A DNA stretch of 64,000 bases from Nevskia ramosa DSM 11499 (lineage in GTDB: Bacteria; Pseudomonadota; Gammaproteobacteria; Nevskiales; Nevskiaceae): NCBI RefSeq assembly GCF_000420645.1, contig NZ_ATVI01000006.1:744001-808000 (forward strand). The letters are read 5' to 3'. Below are positions 1 through 10,005 of this stretch, piece by piece. The notes beneath the pieces are model-generated. The model ran no database searches. It saw only the letters and a program-made list of their open reading frames with translations, and was not told where the DNA came from. Position numbers and translations under genes: made by a program. The stretch's first letter is position 1, and every line of letters begins with the position of its first letter.

Positions 1-509
1 TTGTTTTCCTTCAAGCCCGTCGAGATGTACGGATGGGTCTTGGCATCGACATCCGGATTGACCCGGAAGGCGATGCGCGCGGTCTTGCGCTGCTTCGTCG
101 CCAGTGCCGACAGGCGATGCAGCTCGACTTCCGATTCGACGTTGAAGCAGTAGATGCCGACCTTCAGCGCCAGCTCGATCTCGGCAGCAGTCTTGCCGAC
201 GCCGGAGAACACCACTTTCGCTGGATCGCCGCCGGCCTTGAGCACGCGCTGCAGCTCGCCGCCGGAGACGATGTCGAAGCCGGCGCCGATCCGCGCCAGC
301 ACCTGCAGCACGGCGAGGTTGGAGTTCGCTTTCACCGCGTAGCAGACGCGGTGCTCGACGCCGTTCAGCGCTTCATCGAACGCGCGGTAGTGGCGTTCCA
401 GCGCGGCACGGGAATAGACGTAGGTCGGCGTGCCATGAGCGGCGGCGATCGCCGACAGCGGCACGGCTTCGGCGCGCAGCGCGCCGTCGCGGTATTCGAA
501 TGAGTCCAT
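1..509 (-). CDS. lysA: diaminopimelate decarboxylase, N-terminal part (cut by window edge)
   Basis: This is the first ~169 residues of the PLP-dependent enzyme that decarboxylates meso-diaminopimelate to L-lysine in the cytoplasm. The translation starts MDSFEYRDG and carries the YAVKAN motif holding the PLP-binding lysine, followed by [10 protein letters not shown] and [16 protein letters not shown], all typical of LysA alanine-racemase-like barrels. The ATG at 509 lies 11 nt after the stop of lptM, so the two are probably co-transcribed, as in the lptM-lysA-dapF order of many gammaproteobacteria. The C-terminal two thirds lie outside the window. Confidence 0.95.
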   Translation of the reverse strand, partial: MDSFEYRDGALRAEAVPLSAIAAAHGTPTYVYSRAALERHYRAFDEALNGVEHRVCYAVKANSNLAVLQVLARIGAGFDIVSGGELQRVLKAGGDPAKVVFSGVGKTAAEIELALKVGIYCFNVESEVELHRLSALATKQRKTARIAFRVNPDVDAKTHPYISTGLKEN

Positions 510-520
510 GGATGACGCGA

Positions 521-769
521 TCAGGGTGTGGTCGAGGCGGGTGCGGCGTCGGCCGGCGTTGCGGCTGGAGTTGCAGCAGCTGGCGGAGCGGCAGCGGGCT
601 TGGCGTCAGCTTTCTTCTTCACGTTCGGATTGCTGCCGATCAGATAGCCCTCGCCTGCCGGCGCATCGGCCGGCATGTGCAGCGGGCCGGTCTGGCCGCA
701 GCCGGCCAGAATCTGGCTCAGAGCCAGCGTGGCAAGCAACGAAACGGCGACCAGCACACGAGCAGACAT
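521..769 (-). CDS. lptM: LPS translocon maturation chaperone LptM-like lipoprotein
   Basis: This 82-residue lipoprotein has a signal peptide (MSARVLVAVSLLATLALSQ) and lipobox ILAGC, followed directly by GQTGPLHMPA, the hallmark of the YifL/LptM family that helps LptD assemble in the outer membrane. A lysine patch and an Ala/Pro-rich tail follow. The ATG at 769 was chosen because the signal peptide begins there; a longer frame upstream adds 26 residues that do not look like a secretory leader. Its place upstream of lysA is the usual one. Confidence 0.88.
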   Translation of the reverse strand: MSARVLVAVSLLATLALSQILAGCGQTGPLHMPADAPAGEGYLIGSNPNVKKKADAKPAAAPPAAATPAATPADAAPASTTP

Positions 770-885
770 CGAAGAACCCCGAATGAAGCGATGGCGAAAC
801 TGCGAACTCAAGTTTAGCAGCCGTTGCCGTGGCTCCTGCGCGCCCACACAATCGCGGCCGAACCGAAAACTTCAGGAACGCCCGC

Positions 886-1560
886 GTGAAAAAGATCGAA
901 ACCGATGCCGCAGTCACGCTGGAACCGGCAGCGCCCGCCAATGCCGCGGTGATCTGGCTGCATGGCCTTGGTGCCGATGGTCATGACTTCGTGCCGATCG
1001 TCCCCGAGCTGAGCCTGCCGGCCGGCATCGAGGCGCGCTTCATCTTTCCGCATGCGCCGGTGCGCGCGGTCACGCTCAACGGCGGCGCCCGGATGCGCGC
1101 CTGGTACGACATCAAGAGCCTGACCCGCAGCGATCAGCAGGACGACGTCGGCATCCGCGCCTCGGCTGCGACCCTGATGGCGCTGGTCGCCGAGCAGCGC
1201 AAGGCCGGCATCGCGGCGAAGCGCATCGTCATCGCCGGCTTTTCGCAGGGCGGCGCGATCGCGCTGCACGCTACTTGCCGGCTCGCCGAGCCGCTGGCCG
1301 GCACCATGGCGCTGTCGACCTATCTGCCGCTGCACGACACGCTGCCGAAAGAGCTGACCGAAGCCGGCAAGGCGACGCCGATCCTGATGTGCCACGGCAC
1401 CGCCGATCCGGTACTGGCGCTGAAGCTCGGTACCGACAGCCGCGATGGCCTGCGCAGCTGGGGCCTGAAGATCGACTGGCACGAATACCCGATGGGTCAT
1501 TCGGTCTGCGCCGAGGAAGTCGACGACATCTCGGCCTGGCTGGCGAAGGTGCTCGTCTAG
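886..1560 (+). CDS. alpha/beta-hydrolase carboxylesterase (phospholipase/carboxylesterase family)
   Basis: A 224-residue cytosolic serine hydrolase of the Abhydrolase_2 family. The nucleophile elbow is GFSQGG, the oxyanion loop is LHGLGADGHDF, the acid is in GTADPVL and the catalytic histidine in MGHSVCAEE. GTG at 886 is preferred: it has an AGGAA ribosome site 7 nt upstream, and the protein then starts VKKIETDAAVTLEP like relatives. The 3' end overlaps the end of convergent tamB by 4 nt. Family members hydrolyse short acyl esters; the substrate is not visible. Confidence 0.88.
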   Translation: MKKIETDAAVTLEPAAPANAAVIWLHGLGADGHDFVPIVPELSLPAGIEARFIFPHAPVRAVTLNGGARMRAWYDIKSLTRSDQQDDVGIRASAATLMALVAEQRKAGIAAKRIVIAGFSQGGAIALHATCRLAEPLAGTMALSTYLPLHDTLPKELTEAGKATPILMCHGTADPVLALKLGTDSRDGLRSWGLKIDWHEYPMGHSVCAEEVDDISAWLAKVLV

Positions 1561-4500
1561 GGCGACTTGGCGGGCTCCGGTTCGCGCTCCAGCACCGGCT
1601 TGGACTTGACGGCATCCGGGCTGCGTTCCGGATCCGGCGCCGGCCCGGCACTGGGTACGGCATCGACACCGGGCCGCGGATTGGCGGCCGGTTTCTGCAA
1701 GCCGCGCTCGGTGGTGTAGATGAGGTCGCCGCCGCTGGCGGTGCCGCTTTCGGTCGACAGCTTGAAGCCGCGGCCGAGCGTGTACAGCATCCGGAACGTG
1801 TAGCCCTCCTGGAACAGGCTGATGCCGTAGCTGACGAACAGTCTCGGCGTCAAGTACTTGCCGAGCGTCAGCTGGGCAGCCTGGGCGTTGGCATCGACTC
1901 CGCCGCTGGCGCTTTGCGATCCGGCGATGCTCTGGGCGTTCGCCGCCACCTCGGAATTGGTCTCGGCGACGCTGCCGACCGACAGCTCGTCCAGTCCCAC
2001 TTTCTTGCCGAGCAGACCGGCCAGGTAGTCGCCGCCGCCGAGGCCGAGACTGAGCGCGGCGCTCGACACCATGCTGCGATCCTGCGAGGAACTGGTTTCC
2101 AGCGAACGGCCGAGCACCAGCCAGCTCAGCTGCTGCTCGCGCGGCAGGATCGGGCTCGACTGCAGGCTCAGTTCCGGCTTCGCCAAGGTGCCGCGCACCC
2201 GCACGCCGACCTTGATGTCCTCGCGTGGCTGGCGCGTGGCATAGAGATCGACGGCCGGCGTCTTCACCGGCCCGCCGCTGAAGATCAGCCGTCCGGTCTC
2301 GATGCTCAGATCCTGGCCGTAAGCCTGATAGCGGCCGTCGATCAGGCGCAGTTCGCCCCGGCCCAATGCATCGAAGCCCGGCCGTTGCGACACCGTCACG
2401 CCGCCTTCGATGCGCGTCTTCAGGCCGAAGCCCTCGATGCGCACCTTGTCGCCCAAGGTCAGGCGCAGTTCGACGAACACCGGCAGCGGCACTTCCTTCG
2501 GCGGCACCACGACGCCGACCAGCACCTGGTCTTCACTGGCATCAATGCCGCTGTCGCCGCCCAGACCCTTCGGCGTGATGTCGGCGCGTGGCACGCCGAG
2601 TTCGCCGGTCAGCCTTGCGCCTTCGGCATTGCGGACCAAGCGCAGGTCGGCATCGATCCAGGCGCGCGCTTCGGCGGTATTCATCGCCTGCACGTCCTTG
2701 CCCTTGATCGTGAAATCGGCGGACAGCGGCGTCGAATACGGATCCAGCGTGCCGGCGATGTTCAGGGTGCCGCCGCCGGAGTTCAGGCTGCCTTCCAGCG
2801 CCAGCGGCGCCTGATTGCGCGCATGCATCTGCAGCGCGACATCGGTGAGTTCGATGCCGGCGACCACCAGCTTGGCGCGGCCTTCGCTGAGCTTGAGATC
2901 ACCTTCCAGGCGCGGCTCGCCGACGACGCCGGACAGCACGAGATCGCCGGCCAGCCGGCCATCGAGCTTGTCCAGCTGCGGCAGCAGCGGTTCCAGGAAC
3001 GCGAGGCTCGGCACATCGAGGCGGATGCTGCCACCCAGCGCGCGCGCCTTGAAATCATCGCCGGGTGCGGCGTTCAGCTTCGCTTCCAGCGACGCGCCGG
3101 CCATCTTCAGGTCCGCCGTCGCTTCCAGACGGCCATCGACCTGGCGCGCCTGCACGCTGCCGGTTTCCAGTTTCAGCAGCGGCGCGTCCGGCAATTGCAG
3201 CGAGGCCTCTCGGAGATTCAGTGCGGCTTCGGCCTTCTGCAGATTGCCGCTGCTGAAATCGATCGAACCGGTGCCGTCGATGCTGCCGCTGATCCGTGTC
3301 TTGGGATCGAGGAACGGCTGCAGCGCGGAAAGCAGCAGGCGATCGATGTTCCAGCCGATGCGGGCGCCGTCGGCGAGCACGTTCTGTTCGAGATTGAAGC
3401 AGGCATGTCCGTCCGTGCTGGTCAGGCAGGCCAGTTCCAGGGCGCGGCGTTTCTCTCCGACCAGGATGCCGGCCGGCTTGTCGAGTGCCCAGGCTGACAG
3501 GCCATCCGGCGTCAGCGCCAGCTGGTTCAGCTCGCCGCCCCACTCGCCACGCACCCGGTCATAACCACCCTGCAGGCCGAGCTTGGCGCCGCCGCGCTCG
3601 GTGGCGGCTTCGAGCACCACGCCGTGATAGACCTCCTGCCCCGTGGCGGTCAGGCTTGCGCTGGCGATCTTCAGGCCGACATTGGCCTCGCGCAGCGTCA
3701 CTTTCAGGTTCGAGGTGGCGACCAGCGGATCGAGGTCCGCCGTCCAGTCCAGGTGCTGCACGGTCTGCTCGCCGAACACGATGTTGCCGAGTTCACCTTT
3801 CGAGACCAGATGAGGCTGCTCGATGCTGCCGTCGAGGGCGAAATCGAACGCGGCGCGGCCGCGCAGCTCGGGCAGCAGCGCGGCCAGGTCCGGGCTGTTG
3901 AAGCTGCCGCGCAATGCAAACGGCGGCGTCGGCTGGCCGGATACATTCAACCTGGTGCCGCCGGTTTCCAGCTGCACGGTGTCGAGCGTGACCACCGTGC
4001 TTTCCGGAGCGAGCAGCGCGCTGCCGACAGCGGCGAGCTTCAGCGGATACTGGCGCAGGCGGGATTTGTCGATCAGCGCGTCGAAACGCAGCGGTGCGGC
4101 GGGATCATCATCGGTGGCGATCAATACCTTGCCGTTGATGTCGCCGGGCCAGTCGGGTGCGACGAGGCCGGGGTCGAGATGGCTGATCAGCGCCTGGAAG
4201 TTCAGCTTCAGTTCCGGCGTCCAGCGCACCTTGCCGCTGGCTTCGACCTTGCCCTTGCCGGCCACCAGCTTCAGCGCTTCGAGCTGCGCTTCACGGGTGT
4301 CGGTGACGCCGTTGGCATCCAGGCTGAACGGCTGGCCGCGCAGCGAGGACTTCTCGAAGCGGCCATCGAAAGCGATCTGCGGCTCCTCGCCGATCATCTT
4401 CGTCGTGGTGGTGATCCGGCCGTTCAGATCGCCCGGGAAATCGGCGACGAACCAGGAAGGATCGACATGCTCGAAGCTGGCGACGATCTCTGCCGACAGT

Positions 4501-5591
4501 GCTGGCGACCAGCGCACTTCGCCGCTGGCGTTGATCGAACCGGGCTGCGGCGCGGCCTTGCGCTTCTTGTCGGTCACCGCGAGTGCGACCGGCAGCGCAT
4601 CGAGCTTCAGCGAATCGATCTTGGCACTGACCAGGCTGCCGCTGCCGCCGGTCACCAGCTTGGCCGAGAACGCCTGCATCGTCGCGCTGGTCGCCAGGGT
4701 GTAGCGGTAGTCGTCGAAGCTGCCGTCGAAAGTGGCAGCGCCAATCAGGTCGCTGACCATCGGCTGCTGCTTGTCTTCGAGCACCAGCGGCCAGCGCAGG
4801 CCGGTCCACTCCAGCTTCAGCGCGCTGGCCACCGCGTTCAGACCGTAACGGCCCTTGGCGTGCAGGCTGTAGCCGTCCGCCGCCGGATCGGCGCCGGTCA
4901 CGCTGAGCTCTTGGAAATCGATCTGCTCGACGCCCATCTGCGCCTCGGCCTTTGCCTGCAACGGGCCGGTGATCGGCAGGCCGCTGGTCGTGAGCGTGGT
5001 GACGCTGAGCTGGCTGCCGAGCCAGCTGGCGATCAGCCGGGTGCTGTCGATCACCAGCACATCAGGACTGCCGGCCGGCGCATCGGCCGAGGCGTGCAGC
5101 ACGAAGCCGGTCAGGGTCGCGCTGTCGATGACGACGTCGACCGGCAACTTCGCCGGCAGTTGTGTCGGCGTCGGCGGGCGTGGTGGATCGGCCGGCCGGC
5201 CCGGCGTCACTGCCAGCTCGTCGATCTCGATCAGCTCCGCATGCAGACGGCCGCGCAGCAGGCTGGCCGGCTGGTGGCGCAGCTTCAGCCGGCCGATGGT
5301 GACCAGCAGGCCGTCGCTGCTCGTGTAGCGGAAATCATGCAGCTCGACGTTGTCGAGCAGCCGGCCGTTGGCGCGGCCGACGGTGATCATCCCGCCGGTC
5401 AGGCTGCTGAGCTGCGCCAGGCCGAAGCGCAGGCCGCGTTCGCTGCCGATGACGAAGATCAGCGTGGCGATCAGCAGCAGCACCGGCACGCTCAGCCCGG
5501 CAAACAGCCAGCGGCCCCAGCGCACCGGTGGGCGCGGTGGCGGACGCGGTGGCGGGCTTTCCATCGGGCTGTCCGGCGTGGTCGTGCTCAC
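1557..5591 (-). CDS. tamB: translocation and assembly module inner-membrane subunit TamB
   Basis: A 1344-residue AsmA-like bridge protein that spans the periplasm and works with TamA in outer-membrane protein and lipid homeostasis. One N-terminal transmembrane anchor (WLFAGLSVPVLLLIATLIFVIG, about residues 29-50) follows a proline-rich cytoplasmic start. A long repetitive beta-rich body leads to the C-terminal TamB/DUF490 domain (LVLGRSLE, YLTPRLFVSYGISLFQEGYTFRMLYTL, GGDLIYT). A proline/glutamate-rich tail of roughly 45 residues extends past the usual end. The GTG start overlaps the tamA stop as GTGA, showing translational coupling. Confidence 0.95.
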   Translation of the reverse strand: MSTTTPDSPMESPPPRPPPRPPVRWGRWLFAGLSVPVLLLIATLIFVIGSERGLRFGLAQLSSLTGGMITVGRANGRLLDNVELHDFRYTSSDGLLVTIGRLKLRHQPASLLRGRLHAELIEIDELAVTPGRPADPPRPPTPTQLPAKLPVDVVIDSATLTGFVLHASADAPAGSPDVLVIDSTRLIASWLGSQLSVTTLTTSGLPITGPLQAKAEAQMGVEQIDFQELSVTGADPAADGYSLHAKGRYGLNAVASALKLEWTGLRWPLVLEDKQQPMVSDLIGAATFDGSFDDYRYTLATSATMQAFSAKLVTGGSGSLVSAKIDSLKLDALPVALAVTDKKRKAAPQPGSINASGEVRWSPALSAEIVASFEHVDPSWFVADFPGDLNGRITTTTKMIGEEPQIAFDGRFEKSSLRGQPFSLDANGVTDTREAQLEALKLVAGKGKVEASGKVRWTPELKLNFQALISHLDPGLVAPDWPGDINGKVLIATDDDPAAPLRFDALIDKSRLRQYPLKLAAVGSALLAPESTVVTLDTVQLETGGTRLNVSGQPTPPFALRGSFNSPDLAALLPELRGRAAFDFALDGSIEQPHLVSKGELGNIVFGEQTVQHLDWTADLDPLVATSNLKVTLREANVGLKIASASLTATGQEVYHGVVLEAATERGGAKLGLQGGYDRVRGEWGGELNQLALTPDGLSAWALDKPAGILVGEKRRALELACLTSTDGHACFNLEQNVLADGARIGWNIDRLLLSALQPFLDPKTRISGSIDGTGSIDFSSGNLQKAEAALNLREASLQLPDAPLLKLETGSVQARQVDGRLEATADLKMAGASLEAKLNAAPGDDFKARALGGSIRLDVPSLAFLEPLLPQLDKLDGRLAGDLVLSGVVGEPRLEGDLKLSEGRAKLVVAGIELTDVALQMHARNQAPLALEGSLNSGGGTLNIAGTLDPYSTPLSADFTIKGKDVQAMNTAEARAWIDADLRLVRNAEGARLTGELGVPRADITPKGLGGDSGIDASEDQVLVGVVVPPKEVPLPVFVELRLTLGDKVRIEGFGLKTRIEGGVTVSQRPGFDALGRGELRLIDGRYQAYGQDLSIETGRLIFSGGPVKTPAVDLYATRQPREDIKVGVRVRGTLAKPELSLQSSPILPREQQLSWLVLGRSLETSSSQDRSMVSSAALSLGLGGGDYLAGLLGKKVGLDELSVGSVAETNSEVAANAQSIAGSQSASGGVDANAQAAQLTLGKYLTPRLFVSYGISLFQEGYTFRMLYTLGRGFKLSTESGTASGGDLIYTTERGLQKPAANPRPGVDAVPSAGPAPDPERSPDAVKSKPVLEREPEPAKSP

Positions 5592-7375
5592 AGGCCCACC
5601 TGCACGCCGAGATGCAAGCGCACCGGTGGCGAACCGGGATCGAAGGGATGGGCGAGATCGAGCGCGAAGGCCCCGAACGGCGCGCGATAGCGGAAGCCAA
5701 GGCCGGCGCCGACGCTCGGGTCGACCAGAGGCTTGTCGTTGGCATCGCCGGCATCGACGAACGCGGCAACGCCGTATTCCTGCAGGAAGTACCAGTCCAG
5801 CTCGGCACTCGCGGTGGTCAGATAGCGGCCGCCGATCACCCGGCCGTTGGCGTCTCGCGGGCCGAGCGATTGATACGAGTAGCCGCGCACGCTGCCGTCG
5901 CCGCCGGCGAAGAAACGCTGCGACGGCGGCAGGTTGTTGAAACTGCCGACCCAGGTTGCGCCCTGGTCGACGCGGACTCTCAGGAATAGACGCCGGGCGA
6001 GATCGAGCACGCCGCGCAGCTTGATCATGCCCTGCACGAAGTTGGTATCGGACAGCAGCAGGTCCGAACCGCCGTGGAGATCGGTGAACGCATACCAGCC
6101 GCGCCGCGGGAAGATCGGATCGTCGCCCTCGGTGTGGTCGAGCGAGATGCCGGGTACCAGCAGCTTGGAGCGCTGGCGCGGGCTTTCCTTGATCGAATAT
6201 TCATCGAAGGTGTATTCGAGATAGACGCGCCGCTGCCAGGTCTTGCCGCGGCGGTTGTAGCTGGTGCCGATCCGGTACAGGGTTTCCTTGATGTCGCTGA
6301 AATCCTGGGTCAGTGCCTGGGTGGTGAAGCTCACCGAATCGCTCGGCAGATGGCCGAACGGCACCCGGTATTCGGCCACCGCGGTGGAGATGCGCGGCGA
6401 CACGCGAAGATCGGTGCGCAGCTTGTGGCCGAGACTGTTGATGCGGCGGAAGTCGGCGCCGACTGACGCGCGCGGGCCGCTGTCGGTGCCGTAGCCAAGG
6501 CCGTAGCGATAGCTGCGCGGCGCGCGTTCGGTGGTGTTGATCACCATCGGGATGCGGCCGTCTTCATCGGCCTTTTCCTTCAGCCCTTCGATGTCGACGG
6601 TCTGGAAGTAGTCGAGATCGCTGAACGCGAACTGGGTGCTCAAGACCTTCGCTGGATCGTAGTTTTCGCCGGGCTCGAAGGTCAGGTAGTTGCGCAGGAA
6701 AGCATCGCGCAGCTTGAGGCCGCCTTCCTGCTCGATGCTGATCTCGCCGAACTGGTAGCGGCGGCCGCTGTCGAGCGTCAGCAGGATTTCGGCGCTGTTG
6801 TTCGGCACGTCGATCTTCAGCTCGCGCCGGGTCAGCTTGGCGTCGAGCAGGCCCAGGCTGTAGGCGGTCTGCACGATGCGCGTCTTCAGCGTCTCGTATT
6901 CCTCGTGCTTGATCCGCTCGCCCAGCTTCAGCGGCCGTGGCCGGTTCTTGATCTGGTTCAGCGGCGGGTCTTCAGCGCCATCGCCGATGATCTGGAAATC
7001 GATCAGCGAGATCGCCGTTTCCTGCCCGGCATCGATCTGATACTCGACGACCCAGTCCGGCTTCGCGCCTTCGAGCTTCGCCGTCACCTTGGCGTTGTAC
7101 CAGCCGAACGGCTGCAGGGCGCTGAGGATTTCCCGCTCGCCCTGCTTGAACAGACGCTCGACATCGGCAGTGTCGTATTCGCCCTTGTCGGCGTCGATGC
7201 GCTTGGCGTATTCGAGGATCGACAACTTCGCGTAGGCGTTGTTGCGCTCGTCCGGCCCCAGGTTGCGCACGCGCACGTCGACGCCGGCTTTCACAGGCGC
7301 TGCTGCGGCCAGCAGCACCAGGCCGGCCAGCCAGCCGAGCCGCGGCCAGCAACTAGCGGCGCGCAATGACGGCAT
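5588..7375 (-). CDS. tamA: translocation and assembly module outer-membrane subunit TamA
   Basis: An Omp85-superfamily barrel of about 595 residues, close to E. coli TamA (577). A signal peptide ends near APVKA. POTRA domains fill roughly residues 25-260, and the 16-strand barrel follows with the L6 VRGYSYQ motif (in GDGSVRGYSYQSLGPRD) and a C-terminal PPVRLHLGVQVGL strand. The ATG at 7375 is taken; a TTG three codons upstream is possible. The start lies inside the end of the TraB/GumN gene (23-nt overlap), so ttcA, TraB-like, tamA and tamB form one overlapping run. Confidence 0.94.
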   Translation of the reverse strand: MPSLRAASCWPRLGWLAGLVLLAAAAPVKAGVDVRVRNLGPDERNNAYAKLSILEYAKRIDADKGEYDTADVERLFKQGEREILSALQPFGWYNAKVTAKLEGAKPDWVVEYQIDAGQETAISLIDFQIIGDGAEDPPLNQIKNRPRPLKLGERIKHEEYETLKTRIVQTAYSLGLLDAKLTRRELKIDVPNNSAEILLTLDSGRRYQFGEISIEQEGGLKLRDAFLRNYLTFEPGENYDPAKVLSTQFAFSDLDYFQTVDIEGLKEKADEDGRIPMVINTTERAPRSYRYGLGYGTDSGPRASVGADFRRINSLGHKLRTDLRVSPRISTAVAEYRVPFGHLPSDSVSFTTQALTQDFSDIKETLYRIGTSYNRRGKTWQRRVYLEYTFDEYSIKESPRQRSKLLVPGISLDHTEGDDPIFPRRGWYAFTDLHGGSDLLLSDTNFVQGMIKLRGVLDLARRLFLRVRVDQGATWVGSFNNLPPSQRFFAGGDGSVRGYSYQSLGPRDANGRVIGGRYLTTASAELDWYFLQEYGVAAFVDAGDANDKPLVDPSVGAGLGFRYRAPFGAFALDLAHPFDPGSPPVRLHLGVQVGL

Positions 7376-8318
7376 CGAGCTCAAGGCCTGCTTTCTGATC
7401 GATGTCGATCGCCAGATAAGGGCGCACCTGATAACCGGCCGCGGTCAGGCTGGCGATCAAGCCATCCGGCCCCAGCCAGTGCGCTGCGCCGACGACGATC
7501 AGCTGCCGCTCCGGCAGTTTCAGCCGGCGCTTCAGCTCCGGCAGCCAGGCGCGATTGCGCCCGGCCAGCAGATGTTCGTAGACCGCCGGATAGTCGTGTT
7601 TCATCTCGGCGATCAAGGCTTCGATGCCGCTGCTGTCGTTGTTGCGCCAGGCGCGATACATCTCCACCGGTTCCTCGGCCTTCAGGCCGTTGTCGGCCAG
7701 CGCGGCGTCGAGAAACTGCGTCGACAGCGGCTTGGCCATGTCGGTGAACAGGGCAATATGGCGCTCGGGGGCTTCGAACCAGGCCATGCTCCGGCCATCG
7801 GCCACGGCGGCATCGTGCAAGCGGCGGTCAAGACCGTACTCGCCGCTGAAGCCGGCGCGCTGGTAGGCGTACAGCTCCAGCGACAGCGCACAGAACCAGG
7901 GTCGATAGGTCTCGCATTGCGCGGTCGGCATGCGCAGCACGCGCATCCGCTGGCGCAGGCGGCGCAGGGTGCCGACATCGATCTCGGCGGCAATGCCTTT
8001 CGGCGCCGTGGCCGCTTCCAGCATCTGCGCGCTGAGCTTGCGGCCCTGCAAGGCGTCGATATCGGATTCGAAGACCAGCGCATCGGCCGAGCGATAGGCC
8101 TGGACGATGCCCGTCGGCAGGCGCCCCGCCGCACTCGGCAGCAGATGCACCGAGCCGAGCAGATAGTGGGTGGCTTTCGCGCCCTTTACCTGCCACAGGA
8201 AAGGCGCGTCGGATTCGGCCTGCGCAGCGTTGCTCGCCAGCAGCACGCACAGGCCGAGCAGCAAGCCGCGCGCAGCGGTCACCACGCGGCCTCGATGCCG
8301 CGGCTCAAGCAGCATCAT
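7353..8318 (-). CDS. TraB/GumN family protein
   Basis: A 321-residue exported protein of the TraB/GumN fold. A signal peptide ends near NAAQA, then comes [21 protein letters not shown], the N-terminal signature with the conserved GSxH. The C-terminal part has [26 protein letters not shown], the second conserved histidine block. Related Tiki/TraB proteins are metal-dependent proteases, but the role of bacterial GumN-like members is unsettled. It overlaps ttcA by 14 nt and tamA by about 23 nt, so it is translated within that operon; a link to envelope work is inference. Confidence 0.85.
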   Translation of the reverse strand: MMLLEPRHRGRVVTAARGLLLGLCVLLASNAAQAESDAPFLWQVKGAKATHYLLGSVHLLPSAAGRLPTGIVQAYRSADALVFESDIDALQGRKLSAQMLEAATAPKGIAAEIDVGTLRRLRQRMRVLRMPTAQCETYRPWFCALSLELYAYQRAGFSGEYGLDRRLHDAAVADGRSMAWFEAPERHIALFTDMAKPLSTQFLDAALADNGLKAEEPVEMYRAWRNNDSSGIEALIAEMKHDYPAVYEHLLAGRNRAWLPELKRRLKLPERQLIVVGAAHWLGPDGLIASLTAAGYQVRPYLAIDIDQKAGLELDAVIARR

Positions 8319-9243
8319 CAGCTTCGGTGGCCGTGCTGCTGTCCGATTTCAGCCAGTTGCCGAGTGCGGCGCCCCCATCAAGACCGCCGTCGAGGCCCGC
8401 AAAATCGAAGGTCTTGGCATCGGCAAGCTGCGATGGCGCCACGTTCTGCAGCGCCGCGAAGATGTGCTCGATGCGGCCCGGGTGGGTCTTCTCCCAGTCG
8501 CTCATCAGCTTGCGCACCTGCACGCGCTGCAACTGATCCTGCGAGCCGCACAGGGTGCAGGGGATGATCGGGTACCGGGCGATGCGCGCGTATTCGATGA
8601 TGTCCGCCTCGCGCACATAGGCCAGCGGCCGGATGACGATGTGCTTGCCGTTGTCGCTTTTCAGCTTCGGCGGCATCGCTGCCAGCTTGGCGTTGAAGAA
8701 CAGGTTCAGGAAGAAGGTGGCGACGATGTCGTCGCGGTGATGACCGAGCGCGATCTTGTTGTAGCCGTTTGCCTCCGCCCATGAGTACAGCGCGCCGCGC
8801 CGCAGCCGCGAGCACAGGCCGCACATGGTCTTGCCTTCCGGTACCACACGCTTGACCACCGAATAGGTGTCCTGCTCGATGATGTGGAACGGCACGCCGC
8901 GCGCTTCCAGGTATTCCGGCAGCACGTGTTCCGGGAAACCCGGCTGCTTCTGGTCGAGATTGACGGCGATGACCTCGAACTTCACCGGTGCGGCATCGCG
9001 CAGCATCAGCAGCACGTCGAGCATCGTGTAGCTGTCCTTGCCGCCGGACAGGCAGACCATCACCCGATCGCCGTCACGGATCATCTGGTAATCCATGATC
9101 GCCTGGCCCATCTGCCGGCGCAGACGCTTGACCAGCTTGTTGCGCTCCAGGCGCTGGCGCGGATCGCGGTCGATCGACGGCGCAGCGGGAGTCATGGCCG
9201 AGGGGGATTCGGCGACAAGATCGGAAAGGCTTACGGCAGACAT
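8305..9243 (-). CDS. ttcA: tRNA 2-thiocytidine(32) synthetase
   Basis: TtcA puts a thiol on cytidine 32 of tRNAs using ATP and a [4Fe-4S] cluster. The 312-residue product has the PP-loop [14 protein letters not shown] and two cysteine pairs, [10 protein letters not shown] and PCTLCGSQ, which bind the cluster. The ATG at 9243 (MSAVSLSDL) gives the family length; the longer open frame upstream is arginine-rich and unlike TtcA. It heads the overlapping minus-strand series leading to tamB. Confidence 0.95.
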   Translation of the reverse strand: MSAVSLSDLVAESPSAMTPAAPSIDRDPRQRLERNKLVKRLRRQMGQAIMDYQMIRDGDRVMVCLSGGKDSYTMLDVLLMLRDAAPVKFEVIAVNLDQKQPGFPEHVLPEYLEARGVPFHIIEQDTYSVVKRVVPEGKTMCGLCSRLRRGALYSWAEANGYNKIALGHHRDDIVATFFLNLFFNAKLAAMPPKLKSDNGKHIVIRPLAYVREADIIEYARIARYPIIPCTLCGSQDQLQRVQVRKLMSDWEKTHPGRIEHIFAALQNVAPSQLADAKTFDFAGLDGGLDGGAALGNWLKSDSSTATEADDAA

Positions 9244-9319
9244 ACGGAACACTTGGGCAAACGGCGAGACCGAATGATGCGGTAGCGATAGCCGGCTTGT
9301 CGAAAGCCGGGATCGCCCA

Positions 9320-9499
9320 TCAGCCGCCGCCCGGCGGCTTGTCCTTCGGCGGACCCAGCGCCGCACCCCACTCGTCGTCGCCGATTACCCGGCCCATGTG
9401 ACGGGTCAGGAAGGCGAGCTGCTCGGGGTCGAGGGGGGTGCGTCCGTGCTCGTCGGCGCTGGCCTGGTCGTCGTCATCGTGCTTCGGCTTGTCGGTCAT
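9320..9499 (-). CDS. small acidic hypothetical protein
   Basis: A 59-residue open frame, [19 protein letters not shown]..., with an acidic N-terminus, the block [24 protein letters not shown], and a Gly/Pro-rich tail. It lies between dtd (upstream on the same strand, 22 nt away) and ttcA. A weak AAGGAAT-like site precedes the ATG. I do not recognise a family and no function can be assigned; same-strand tight spacing supports it being expressed with dtd. Confidence 0.55.
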   Translation of the reverse strand: MTDKPKHDDDDQASADEHGRTPLDPEQLAFLTRHMGRVIGDDEWGAALGPPKDKPPGGG

Positions 9500-9521
9500 C
9501 TATTCGATTCCTTGAAGGGTT

Positions 9522-9968
9522 TCAGGCTTCCAGCCAGAACGTCACCGGCCCATCGTTGACCAGACTGATCTGCATGTCCGCTCCGAACACGCCGCTGGCG
9601 GTGCCAGGCCAGATCTTCTGAGCTTCGCTGACCAGGCCGGTATACAGCGCCCGGGCTTCGTCCGGGGCTGCGGCCGGCGTGAAGCTGGCGCGAGTGCCGG
9701 AGCGGGTATCCGCCGCCAGCGTGAACTGTGAGACCAGCAGCAGGCCACCGCGTTCGGCGCCGAGATCACGCAGGCTCTTGTTCATCCGGCCTGTGTCGTC
9801 CTCGAACACGCGATAACTCAGCAGGCGTTCGAGCAGGCGCGAGCCACGGGCGGCGGTGTCGTCGCGTTCGATGCCGATCAGCACCAGCAGGCCGCGTTCG
9901 ATGCGCGCCATCGTCCGGCCGTCGATCTCGACCTTGGCGCCACTCACACGTTGCAGGAGTCCGATCAT
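9522..9968 (-). CDS. dtd: D-aminoacyl-tRNA deacylase
   Basis: Dtd hydrolyses D-aminoacyl-tRNAs (and mischarged glycine) for chiral proofreading. The 148-residue protein begins MIGLLQRVSGAKVEIDG, has the SQFTLAADT motif and the C-terminal NDGPVTFWLE with the cross-subunit Gly-cisPro pair. The internal ATG at 9968 matches the family start; the longer frame adds nine unrelated residues. It is divergent from the acyltransferase gene, 37 nt apart. Confidence 0.95.
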   Translation of the reverse strand: MIGLLQRVSGAKVEIDGRTMARIERGLLVLIGIERDDTAARGSRLLERLLSYRVFEDDTGRMNKSLRDLGAERGGLLLVSQFTLAADTRSGTRASFTPAAAPDEARALYTGLVSEAQKIWPGTASGVFGADMQISLVNDGPVTFWLEA

Positions 9969-10005
9969 CGAGAGCGTGGAGAGGCGGTCGGGCAATAATG
10001 GCGGG

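Noticed and set aside
1275..3497. A 740-codon plus-strand open frame covering the end of the esterase and tamB
   Set aside because: It lies antisense to tamB and has the Arg/Gln/His-rich composition of a shadow frame in GC-rich DNA; the minus frame is a clear TamB.
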